Below are positions 45,131-55,655 of a DNA stretch of 64,000 bases, in pieces. The DNA is from Neofusicoccum parvum. Lineage: Eukaryota > Ascomycota > Dothideomycetes > Botryosphaeriales > Botryosphaeriaceae. How positions within the stretch are numbered: position 1 is the stretch's first letter; each line of letters begins with the position of its first letter. Location of the stretch: contig CP087221.1 of assembly GCA_020912385.1 (NCBI GenBank), positions 1,116,001-1,180,000 of the forward strand. The letters run 5' to 3'. The position numbers and the translations under genes were made by a program. Below the pieces are notes generated by a model that saw only the letters and a program-made list of their open reading frames with translations, was not told the DNA's origin and searched no databases.

Positions 45131-46991
45131 CTAAAAGCCCACAGCCCTGTGCATGACATCCTCCACTCCCTTCGGACTCTTTTTCCACTGCATCTGCTGG
45201 TCCAAGAACTCCTCCCTGTCTCTTTCCCACAGCTCCTCAATCAACTTGGACCTCTCTTGGCTCCGTGGCTTCACCTCCGCAGCAACCTCGTTCAAGGCCA
45301 CTACGATCCCGGGGCGTATGTCCTCCATGTCGATCTCACGCTCCGCCCCGGTCTCGTCATCCTTGGCTTTGCGCGTTTCGAACGACCATAGCCACCGACA
45401 GATGGCGAGGAATATGCCGCGTTCGGCAACATGCTGGCCGGGGCAGATACGACGGCCAGCGCCAAAGGCAAAGAGCTCGGAGCGGGCGCCGATGCGGTCG
45501 TCGGTCATGCTTGCGGTGGACTCGAGTTTTCCGTCCCACCGCTCCGGTATGAACTCCTTCGGGTTGGGGTAAAGCTTTGGGTCGCGATGGATGGCGTAGG
45601 CGTTAATGATCATGGTTGTTCCGGCGGGGATCAAGTATGGACCCCATTGGAAAGGTTCGGTGGTGGCATGAAAGAGCCCGAGTGGCACGGCTGTGACCCA
45701 GCGGTGGGTTCTGCACGGCGGCTTTGAGTCAAATCGGGCAAACGACAGCCAAAGTCAAGTTTCACTTACTCTTGGACGACCTGTCGAACGTACGGGAGGT
45801 TGGGGGCATCGTCTTCGTTGGGCAGGCGGCTCGAACCAACAACTCTGTCGATCTCTGGAACGAACAGACATGCGTCAGAGAACGTCTTTCGGCGAGGGAC
45901 AGGGCATCGAGCAACAAACCCTCTTGTGCTTTTCTTTGCACATCCGGAAACAGGGCCATTGCGGCCACCCAGTTGAGCAAGCTGCTCGCCGTAGTGTCTG
46001 TGGCTGCAGTTACCAGCACCTCTCCAACCTCGGCAGCTTCGTTCTCGGTGAGGCGGTTCTCGAGGCCGCTCTCTCTCAGCCTGTCCATAATCACCTTGTT
46101 GAAACACGGAAGGGACAGGCCGTCGGCGATGCGCGTCTTGGTCGCGTTCCAATGCCGCAGGATCATCTCCATGTGCTTCTCCGCGATCTTGCCGGCCTTC
46201 CTGCGCGCAGGCACGGCCCACTCCGGCAAGCTCCACACCAGCGGCATCTTCTCGATCCACGCGCTCTGGGTCGCGTGGACGGCGAAGTCAGTCAGGTCGT
46301 CGATGATCTCGCGCGACGTCGGGTCCGTGTTGGCCGTCAGGCGCGTCCCGTTCATCATCGTCATGGCCACCGAGCCGGCGTACCGCTCGATGTGCGAGCG
46401 CCACGCCGCGCCGTCCCTCACGACGTCGGCGAGGAGCTGCTTCGCCTCGAGCTCCTGCAGCGGGAGGTACTGGCGCGACGCGCCGACGTTGAGCACCGCG
46501 TGCCACAGCTTGCGGGCCACGCGCCACTTGGGCCCGCTCATGAAGCCGGGGAAGAAGCCGGAGCGCATGGCCAGCTCCATCTTGTTGAGCGGCCGCCCGC
46601 CGGTCTGCTGCCCGCGCTTGTGGAATATCTCGTGCGCCTCGGCGGCGCCGCTGACGATGATCCACGGCTGCGAGCCGTTCATGACCGTGAACACCGGCCC
46701 GTACTTCTTGGCCCACTCGGTGTAGACGTGCTCGGGGTGCGAGACGCCGGAGAGCTGTGGAGGGCGGCTCGGTCAGTTCGTGTCTCTTCCAGGGCGGTTG
46801 GAACAGGGTTGGTTGATCACCTGCTTCTGGTTGCCCCAGAAAGGCTCTGTCGGCGGACCCGGGGGCATGTGTGGGGGACGGGACCCAATTGCTAGCAATC
46901 CCCGCACGAGGTAGGCCATGAGTCCGAAGAGAGCTCCTCCGAAGAGCATCCACGGCGCCACGGAAACACTACCAAAATCAAGAGAGTCCAT
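45131..46991 (-). CDS. Microsomal cytochrome P450 monooxygenase
   Basis: Four exons: 46991-46821, 46754-45920, 45854-45770 and 45710-45131, about 556 residues. The N-terminal membrane anchor (PWMLFGGALFGLMAYLVRGLL) is followed by the proline hinge PPHMPPGPP. The I-helix oxygen motif reads TAATDTTAS; the K-helix ExxR (ETHR) is created exactly by the last splice; PERW and the haem loop FGAGRRICPGQ place the iron-ligating cysteine near 453. All four diagnostic P450 motifs are therefore present. It would sit on the ER membrane and take electrons from NADPH-P450 reductase. The substrate cannot be inferred. A methyltransferase gene lies 1.5 kb upstream on the same strand. Introns are 66, 65 and 59 bp with good branch sites. 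Confidence 0.93.
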
Positions 46992-48534
46992 CTTGAACCG
47001 GACAGAAAGGCGATAACGATGCGGATGTTGCGTGCGGCCAAGTTTGTGCGTGGAAACGCTCTCGCATAAATACGTAGTCCTATCTACCCTTCCCTGAGCC
47101 TACTCCCTGCCGCTGTACAAAGAGAAAGAATGGGGAATCCAATCAAGAACGTGGTGTTTGGCCATCGTAGCCGATCACTTCAAGGCAGCTCTCAGTAAGC
47201 CAACAGACGACAACGATCTTCAAATTTAATAAATGTAGACCCTCAAGGATATCGGGAGAGGTGCAGCATAAAGCGGACGGAGTGAGAATAGCTGCTAATC
47301 TTACGCCCAGAAAGATTTTTGGACAGCAGACAGTACCAATCAAATGTTGCACGGCATTCTTGGCATGAGGGGAACGCATCGGTTGTTATGTATCAGCGGG
47401 CGCGCTTTTCCCATTGAGGAAGCTTTGTCACAAACAATAGTTTTATCTCTTAGCTGCATGTGCCGGTTCTCCAGTTCCCATCCATGCTTGCTGCAAAAGT
47501 TGACCATTCATGGGGACGATTTCAGACGTCACCGTCACCATGCAGGTTGCGCGCAGCGCGATCCGAGCTATACATACACTCTTATGCCGTCATACCCGTT
47601 TGCAAAGTAGACGGAAATAAGGAGTGACGAGATGCTAGTAAGCATTACATACCTGTTGAGGTACGGTTTTGAACCCATTCTGTTCTCATAATATCTATTG
47701 TCGGGTGGCACGCCGCAGAGCCAGTAGGTGACATTGTCGTTGGTGGTTTTTTTTTTTTCGGCATTACTCTTAGGGCCATGTTTGATGGTATGAGGAATTG
47801 CTGGACCAATAATTATGACATCAGACAAATCGATTTGAACAAAAGCCGATACTGCTCACCCATGAACTCCGAGTTGTTCTTACGCCAAGGTTTCGTCAGC
47901 AGATACGAAAGTAACAAGCGCGGAGATAGTGAGGCCGATGAGAGACGTATATCGCGCAAAATTCTAACCACATGACGGGAAGCTGATAGTGGAATCGGAG
48001 AAAGTAGTACACTAGAATTATGGAGTGACATGGGTCTGCAGATGAGAGTGCACAGGCGAAGACCCGCAAATTGTGAGTGACGTGAGGCAAGACGCAGCCT
48101 CTCCAATGCCTTTACCCTGACGGCGTAGCGTAGATGCAACTGCAAGGGATAATACGCGAGCTGCCTCAGGGCCAGGGCACGGATAACGTTTGGCGGTTGC
48201 ACATAAATTGGCTCACGCGGATCTCGGATGCGTGCGAGTGATCCCACGGCTCTTGCGGCCATTGTTCTGGTTGGTGGGATGCTTGACTACCTCGGAAGAG
48301 TCGGTGCTGGTTCCGGAGGGTCTCACTCAAGCCAGTTCTGAACCTATTTTGTACGTGCTGGACAGTTACTGCTGCATTCAACTTGAAAGAGGAGACTGGT
48401 GGGTCTTGCACTGCTTTGAAAGTAGTTTGCGGGTTTCCGATTCGTTGACGTTGTGCCCAGAAGTGACTGAAAGTCTCTTTGTTCGTCAGAGGACCCACGA
48501 TGGTCGTGATTAATTGAGATCTTCTCCCTCTGGA
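46992..48534. other. Intergenic: P450 promoter and methyltransferase 3' region
   Basis: Both neighbours are on the minus strand. Short frames at about 47.8-48.5 kb on both strands lack support. No RNA gene or repeat was recognised. Confidence 0.45.
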
Positions 48535-49808
48535 TTACTTCGTATCTTCTGGCTTCTGCCCGTAAATGAAGTGGTAGTACCAGTACATGTGGACCTTAAG
48601 CCTGGTCAGTTCCGGAGGGGTGAGTAATTGATTTGGATTCGCTGACCTTGGGATCCCGGAGCTCGGCCTTCAGTTTTGAGATTAGAACTTGGCATTCCTC
48701 CACTGTGTAACCCAAGACACGTGTAAAGAGAGCCAGGGTGAAGGACTCGACGGCATCCATGCAATGAGGGACGTTGTACCGGCCGATTTCCTTCAGCTTC
48801 CGATTCTTTGGCCAGGGGCCCACGGGCGACTTGAGTGCAACCAGCATGTAAGCAACAGTGCGGCGGGACAAAGAAGGGTCGTCAAAGCTTACAGGACGTT
48901 TATCATCAACGACGTTGACAAACCCAGCATCTTTCATCCAACCGGCCTGTCTTTGCGCCGTCTCCAGCTCTTTCCCAAAGACCTGGCTCGCCTGAGACAC
49001 ACGCCAAACGTCAGCACAAGCAAGACCGTGCCAGTTACCTCAAGGCTCACCTTCATCAGATCCTTCTCCCACTGCGCAAACGTCGGCGCGCGCTCAAATG
49101 CCCCGTCATCCGACTGAAACTTGATCTCAAACTCCTGCATCTCAACCCAGCCCCCGGGCTTCAAGTTCTTGTAAATCTGCCCATACAGCCTCGGCCAGTC
49201 CCCAATGCTCCCGCTCATGGTCCGCCCGTGTACGAAGTCAAACGGCGCGTCGAACTGCCACTCGGCCTCCACATCATCGACCAGAAAGTGGCAGTTCGGC
49301 GGCACCCACGACGGCTGGATGGGGCTCAGGTCGGTGCCGATGACGTCGCAGCCCGGGTGCAGGTCGGCGAACTCGAGCGCCCAGATGCCGGTGCCCGTGC
49401 CGAAGTCGAGGGCGCGCTGGGGGCTTGGGCCCAGCGGCGCGAGGAAGAGCTCGCCGTCGAGGTTGAGCTTGGTGATGTGGTGGAAGAGGTCGAGGCGGTC
49501 CTGCTCGCGCTCGTCGTTGGGGAGCGGGTAGTTGCCCTCGCGGAAGGCGTGGTAGCGGCGGCCGTTTTCGTACTTGTAGGCCAGGACGGAGGAGGTGATG
49601 GAGGTGGACGCGCTGGAGGATTCGTAGAAGAGGGAGTCGTGGTCTGTGAGGGGCGCGTCCTGGGGTGGGAGAGGTGGTCAGATGATCCGCTGGCTGGTGA
49701 AGGGGGAAGATGGAGGATTTGCTGGGGGTCGTGCTATTGAGTCCACCTTACGTCGACTTCGACTGGCCCCGGCGCGCTCAACTCAGTTGTGGCTTGTGCA
49801 GTGGTCAT
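48535..49808 (-). CDS. SAM-dependent methyltransferase, LaeA-like
   Basis: Four exons: 49808-49752, 49659-49051, 48991-48647 and 48594-48535, about 356 residues. The SAM-binding motif I, LDFGTGTGIWALEFADLHPG, is at about residues 103-122, followed by VIGTDLSPIQPSWVPPNC and the motif IV region PFDFVHGRTMSGSIGDWPRL, then YKNLKPGGWVEMQEFE. This arrangement is the fungal LaeA-like/TAM-domain family. The last 19 residues (HMYWYYHFIYGQKP) come from a tiny terminal exon after a 52-bp intron with GGAACTGAC branch site; reading through that intron would give an unrelated tail. Members act either as regulators such as LaeA or as small-molecule methyltransferases; the sequence does not decide which. The P450 gene downstream makes a tailoring role possible. 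Confidence 0.9.
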
Positions 49809-51263
49809 CGCGGTGGAGTAAGAACAGAGTTTCGGTGGAACAGTATCTTGAGCTCTGAGGGAGCCGCTGCATTTTATCGGCAAGTGGGGATTTGGCTGCT
49901 GCGCCGCAGAGGTGGTTCGGTGGTGACACGCGAGGCCCATGAGATGGAAGGTGTTTCATTGGTGAGTCTCGCGTGCTGTTGCCAGGGCAAGCGAGCCTGG
50001 GCTTGGTAGCTTCTCGATTTATCCTCCGATTCCCCATATGAACGAACGCCGTTCTGCGCCGCACCAGGGTATTGTGGGGATTGTTTCCCGTGGAGGATAG
50101 GATGCACTCCCGGCTCGATCCGACTTCCTGCAACGACGCTAACCAAATACAGCTTCTGTTCGCTGGTACTTTGCGTATTTTCCATTGGGTATTCTCCTTC
50201 GTGGGTTGTGTATCCTCCAAAGGGTGTTGGCACACTCCAGCCCGATTGCCAGATAGTGCATGCTGCTGACATAGCGATTGTGCTTAGCTGGAGCTGGCAG
50301 GCGAGCCAAGAGCCGGACAAACTGCTGTTCGAATTCCTGGAGAGCTTCTCTATTGAGTGGTGGTTCGACATATACGCCCGCTCATAGGTGTTTTGATGCC
50401 CACCATCCAAGTGGAGTTGATGATGACAATACCATACACCTGGTTCATCAATCCTCGACATCTCCTGTATGCACTAAGTCTCGAGGCAGCCAAAATACAG
50501 GATTTACTGGGTAGCGGCGAAGCAGAGGCGAGGTTCCGGAGTTGAATTATGGAGGAATCGAGAGAGAATGCTGAAAAGCCTGTTGTGTAGTCACTTCATA
50601 TTGCCCCAAACAGATGGACAAAAGGACACAGAGCTTAAGCAGCTTCGAATGAAATAGCGATGTTGAAGATGAATGTGCGAATAAAGAAGACTTACCTTGC
50701 TGCCGGAAATATTGTGCTGCGCCTCTCGGAGCTCACAGCCCCATCTCTTCACAAACTAGCCGGAGCTACCGCATCGGCTTGGTGATCTGCCCGTCGCCAG
50801 AAGCTCAGTTGGCAACTCATGTGATGACAGGTAGTCGTGTGTCCGTGGTCCGCTTTCCGCGTCGCGCCCTTGAGCGCGTCATGTTTACCTACCTTCCCTC
50901 TCTCCGCAGCTCGTATTCAGTGCGTCTCCATCCCTCCATCGCTATCCACCACCACCACCCGCCACTCTTCTCCGCTATGGCTGTTGTACGTCGGATGAGA
51001 TGCAAGGCCTTCCTCATACAAACACAAAGAAAGCAAGAGGAAATTTGGACGTGACTGCTCACCGTACTCACAAGCAGCAAAAGAATATGATTCGAACCGC
51101 GTGTCTCAGACACAAAACAATAATCCACCGACGCCAGGCTACCCAAACACGCGTTCCACGATCCCTACCCCGAAACGCCGATATGAAGAATAGATACAGC
51201 CAATCCCTTTACAAGTCCATACGACACGAAAAGCCGCCCAGATGAAGTCCGTCATCGTCATTA
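49809..51263. other. Intergenic region upstream of the methyltransferase
   Basis: It contains the promoter of the methyltransferase on the left and the 3' end of the LRR gene on the right. No gene, RNA or repeat could be supported. Confidence 0.45.
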
Positions 51264-52974
51264 CTAAAGCTCGCCCCCACGGACCGACGCCGCGCAGCCG
51301 AGACTGCACGCCCGCCTTAAGAACGGCAAGAACGCATCCTCGGCGGAGATGACCAAAGAGTCCGGAATATAGTGCCAGTACTCGATCCACTCGGCCCGGG
51401 GAAGAATGTACTCCCTCTTGCACACTGAGCACTTCTGGCAGCCGTTCTGGTGGACCTTCGCGGTCTCATCAAGCCCACGAAGGACTCGTGGCGGGGTATC
51501 AAGGGGAAGGAGATCACGGAGAAGTTCGGGGTGGGATACCGCTCGGCCAGCGGAACGAAGAGACAGCTCGAAAAGAGAGGGAACTCGCGTCGACGACGCA
51601 GGAAGGTCGTCCACAGGCGCATGTCCGACAGAGGGGACGGGGAATGTGGTAACTTCGTACGCGGTCGACGAAGGCTGCTGAGGCGATCCCCGCTCCAGAG
51701 AACCGTCAAAGTCCATACGCGTAACAGATGTGGAGGCGATGAAGACAGGCTCCTGCTTCCATGACGGGGGCTTGAATGGTGACTGCGGCGCTGAGACGTC
51801 CTCGGAGAGGTCTGGAGTGCTGGCATGTTCCTGCATCTTCTGAAGCAGAGACTCATGGAGCTTCAACAGCCAAACAAGCTGCTCCTTGGTATCGGCATCC
51901 TCAACGTCCCCCTCCAACTCAGCCTTCAAGTCATCTATTGACCGCTGCATCTTCACCGGATCATCGCACAGCTGGGTAGTTCTGTAAGCAGACAGCCCTT
52001 TGATGAATGGATTGGGCGTGACACTGAGTCGAGTCAGGTTCCCTTTGGGGGGCACGAGCTGCAGAAGCTCCCAAGGCAGCCATCGCAGCCTATTTCCGGC
52101 CAGATTCAGCTCCTTCAGATTTTTGAGATTAGCAATACCCGGAGAGATTTCAGTAAGTTTGTTGATGCGCAGACTGAGGACACCAAGGTTCTCTAAGTTC
52201 CAGATGGCGCCAGGCAGGCTGCGCAGCGAGTTGCTGGACAGATACAGTTGTAACGAGGGGGTGAACGCCTCGTAGGCCTCCTCTGAAGGGACCTCGGAGC
52301 CGATCTTCGGATGCCGGATCAGGTGGCTCAGCGGAAGAAGAAGGTCATCTGAGATGGAGCGCAATTGCAGGGCACTGTCGCGATTAGGCATTGTCTGACG
52401 CCGGCCCTCACGTTCAGGTCACTCACGACAGATCAACCCTCTCGTTGCCCTCTTCCACGCACTCATGGACCTTGGCGTGAGCCACGGCGTGCTCGGTCGA
52501 AGGCGGTTCCGCAACGCGTACTGGGCGCGGGGCAGGGAGCGGCAGCTCCTCAGGCTCGCCGGGGCGCGGGACCTGGCCGAAGAGGGGCGGGCCTGTGCTG
52601 GCTGCAGCCAGCTTCTCGATGAGCGAGTCATCCGAGGAGTCGCTGGGCAGCCAGACGCCACTGTCTTGGTTCCTGGAAAACTCAGCCTTAGCCTGCGTCC
52701 GTTCGGACCTTGGCTGGTGCCCGTGTGCGAACCATGTGCCTGTGTACTGTCTCTTCTTGCGCACGGGGCTGTTGTAGTTCTCGACGTCCTCGGGCGCGTC
52801 GTCGCTGGAGAAGACGAAGGGGTCGCTGGACGTGTGGGCGGACGAGGCATTGCGCGCGTGCAGCGACTGGGAGCGGGCGCGCTTCTTCCGGGACGTCCGG
52901 GTGGTCATCGGGAACAGCGGGGGTGAGCTCGGGGGCTCGAGGCCCGGAAGTGGCGGGCTGGAGTCGCGCGACAT
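51264..52974 (-). CDS. Leucine-rich repeat protein with disordered N-terminus and Cys-rich C-terminus
   Basis: Exon 1 is 52974-52427 and exon 2 is 52374-51264, about 552 residues. The intron is 52 bp; the acceptor is the second AG (gacag), because only this joins ERVDLS to ALQLRSISDDLLLPLSHLI in frame. The N-terminal 180 residues are disordered and basic (RKKRARSQ), with Ser-Asp clusters. Three to four LRRs follow: LQLYLSSNSLRSLPGAIWNL, LGVLSLRINKLTEISPGIAN, LKELNLAGNRLRWLPWELL. The C-terminus has a Cys cluster (CQKCSVCKREY) followed by WIEYWHY, a pattern seen in fungal LRR proteins of unknown role. A scaffold or phosphatase-regulator-like function is possible. It is divergent from the PI-PLC-like gene. 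Confidence 0.85.
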
Positions 52975-53987
52975 GGCGGACGCGGAAGCAATGCTTGTGT
53001 AGCAGATGCGACGCAGAAAGAGAAGGTCGAGGTGCGCGGCCGCGTCGCGTGAGGCGTGGGCGTGGGCGTGGGCGTGGGCGTGGGCGTGGGCGTGGGCGTG
53101 GGCGCAAAAGCAATGCGGGCTGGGGGGCTGGCGACGCGTCGCGGGTGCGATACCGGGACTCGGGGGACGCGGGAGGGGAGCGCAGTCACGTAGCGGACGG
53201 CGGGCCGAAGCCCTGGTGGCACGGGCGGGCGTCGACAGGCGCGCGGCGGGGAGGGACAGCAATGGCGGGCGGCGGGCGTCAGGCAGGCGCGTTGGCGTCG
53301 AGTTGTTGTTGCACGCGTCGTGGCGTTGCGGGCTGGCCCTGGCCTGGACGGGAGCAGCGGCCCCTAAACCCAGCACCGTCGCCCGCCGCCGCCGCCGCGC
53401 AGGGCCGAGCCGCAGGAACAGGACATGTGCTGCCTCACGCACGCGGCGGTCAGGCCGCACGCGCTCCGGATGCAGCACCGCACGTGGCGGTGGTGTCGTG
53501 TCTCTGGCCTCTGCTCCACCGTGGCTTGTGTGTCGAGGGCTGGTTGCACGCGGCCCAATCATGCTTGCCGCCGACTCACCTTCTCCTCTCGTCCAGTCCC
53601 AGCCGGCGCGCGCCTGCTGATGCAGATCAGTTCTCTCGGCGTGTCCGCTGCCCACATGCCTATTGGCGCAGCTATCCACCCACCTTCTCTATAGCTGCTG
53701 CTCTATTAGCCTGTTTCAACCGCTCGGCCCCATGCGAGCCGCGCTATTGGCCCGCGGCCTGTCGAACCGCAGCAAGTTTGCCTGCTGCTGGGCTCAGGCA
53801 CCATGCGGCAGCTGGTTGGAGCCAGCGGGGCTGTCCCGAAACCAAACCACGAGCATTTCCTGTCCATGCGGCCTGAGCACTTAAAGCCCCGCCGCGTCCG
53901 CCTCCAACATGCGTCCGCAAGTAATTCGCCGCCACTAATCTCTGTTCTTCCTTTACGTACATAATCCGCTTACTGCTGCTATTCATC
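52975..53987. other. Divergent promoter region between LRR and PI-PLC-like genes
   Basis: A 1.0-kb region between genes reading outward. It contains the GGCGTG hexamer array at 53053-53104, which lies 79 bp before the LRR start codon and is probably in its leader. The long frame open on the minus strand through this region continues from the LRR exon but lacks conserved sequence. Confidence 0.5.
53053..53104. repeat. Hexamer tandem repeat (GGCGTG)8.7
   Basis: Eight perfect copies of GGCGTG plus four bases. On the LRR gene's sense strand it reads as CACGCC repeats, immediately upstream of the start codon, so it may lie in the 5' UTR. Confidence 0.95.
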
Positions 53988-55466
53988 ATGGGCGAGGGTA
54001 TGTTACACTTGCCGTCTCTGCGTGCAATCTTATTCCTTCGTTCCAACACTAACTGTCGCCAGGCGGATGGATCGACCTGATAAATGGGACGCCCTACCCG
54101 TGGCAGCTGAGCAGCCAGAGCTCCTACCAGATGAAGGCCTGGACTTTCCCCTCTACAGTCTCGTCCGGTGTGTATCCCGATCACGTGTCCACCAAGCACT
54201 CGCTCATCCCGCACAGGCGCTTCGGTTCCCGTGTACGTTGAGTGGAATCAGGATCCCGGGAAAGACCAGAAGGACGACGGTGGCGAAGCAGTCTATGCAA
54301 TGGAGGGCACCTCAGCCACTTTCCAGGTGCAGGCCAGAAATACCGACGGTTTCAATCTTGAGGTCTCCTTGGTGGCTGTCGAGACTGAGAACAACGCGGT
54401 GGGGAGCACCATCAGCCTGGGCTGGAACCACAATCACGCCGTCAACTGGGTTGTGGGTGGCGAGCAGGGCGCCTTTACCTCAAACAACCCCTCCGTCGAC
54501 TGGATGCACGCAAACCTGGACCTGCTCGGTGATCGCAAGATTCGCCACATTTGCATGCCGGGCTCGCACGACGCAGGCATGAGCGAGTTCAACGGACACA
54601 CCGGTCTGGTGAGGGACGCCAACACCTTGACCCAGAAATTCAACATCGCCGACCAACTGGCCGCCGGGTCTCGCTGGTTCGACGTCCGCCCCGTCGTCAG
54701 TTCAGGCCAGTTCTACGCAGGCCACTATTCCGACACTGGCATTGTCGGCTGGCAGGGAGCAAACGGACAGTCGCTGAGCGACATAATCAGCAACATCAAC
54801 GCCTTCACTGCAAAGTATGATGAGTTGATCATCCTGGACATCTCGCACACCATCGACACGGACAACGATTACGTCGACCTGACGCAGACCCAATGGAACA
54901 GTCTGTTCGACCAGCTCCTTGGCCTCAACTACCGGCTCAACACAACCGGCATTTCCAGCACGGAGGACGTCTCTCAGCGCACACTGTCCCAATTCATCGG
55001 AGACGGGCCGAGCGTCCTTATTGTCGCCGAGCTTCCGAGCGGGATCACACTAGGCGATTACTTTGCAAAAGGCATCTTGGCCAGTTCGCCCAACTTTCCT
55101 TTCTACAACGTGTATTCCAACACGGACGACTTGGCTACCATGTCTTCCGACCAGCTCTCCAAGCTCTCAACCAACCGCAAGACGCCTGACGACACATTCT
55201 TTTTACTGTCCTGGACGTTGACGGAGAGCGTGATCGATACCATCTGGGGAAGCATCCCTATTCCTGGAGACCTGAACTCCATTCTCGAACTCGCCGGCAC
55301 CGCGTACCAGCCGCTTTTCGAGTCATTTGGAAACTTCACGGCGGAGAGCTATCCGAACGTTCTTTACATGGATCTCTTTGGGGCGTATGATCAAGACGCG
55401 GCGAGTCCTTCCACAGAAGTTGCGGCACTGGCGCTCGCCATCAACGGAATTGCAGGCCGTACTTAA
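53988..55466 (+). CDS. PI-PLC-like (PLC X-domain) phosphodiesterase
   Basis: Three exons: a 10-base coding start (53988-53997), 54063-54167 and 54217-55466, about 454 residues. Exon 1 contributes only MGE plus one base; the spliced start reads MGEGGWIDLINGTPYPWQLS. An N-terminal beta-rich domain of about 120 residues precedes the catalytic barrel. The barrel begins at DWMHANLDLLGDRKIRHICM, has the active-site PGSHDAGM, a DQLAAGSRWFDVRPV strand and LIILDISH, all typical of bacterial-type phosphatidylinositol-specific phospholipase C. The reaction would cleave a phosphodiester in PI or a related substrate. No signal peptide is visible, so a cytosolic site is inferred. It shares a divergent promoter with the LRR gene. 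Confidence 0.88.
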
Positions 55467-55655
55467 TGGATTATGGTAATGATTATTGGCACGCATCCCT
55501 GGGCGCGGTGGAATAGACAAGGTGTTTTTGTTATTTGGATTGTCTTTCATCATGTTTCGTATACCCCATGAACGCTCGAGGACCTTTCCGAGCAAATATC
55601 AATGCTTTGCACCATGCAATTTGGTCTTCAGCCTGCCCCAACGTAGCGACTGAGC
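55467..55655. terminator. Convergent 3' region of PI-PLC-like and SDR genes
   Basis: Only 189 bp separate the two stop codons, which face each other, so the 3' UTRs probably overlap. No clear polyadenylation signal could be fixed. Confidence 0.4.

Noticed and set aside
53053..53104. Hexamer array as an interstitial telomere
   Set aside because: The unit is GGCGTG, not TTAGGG, and it lies beside a gene; it is a simple minisatellite.
52423..53679. Extending the LRR gene upstream to a 418-codon first exon
   Set aside because: The added part runs through the GGCGTG repeat and GC-rich DNA; the ATG at 52974 fits better and leaves a normal promoter.
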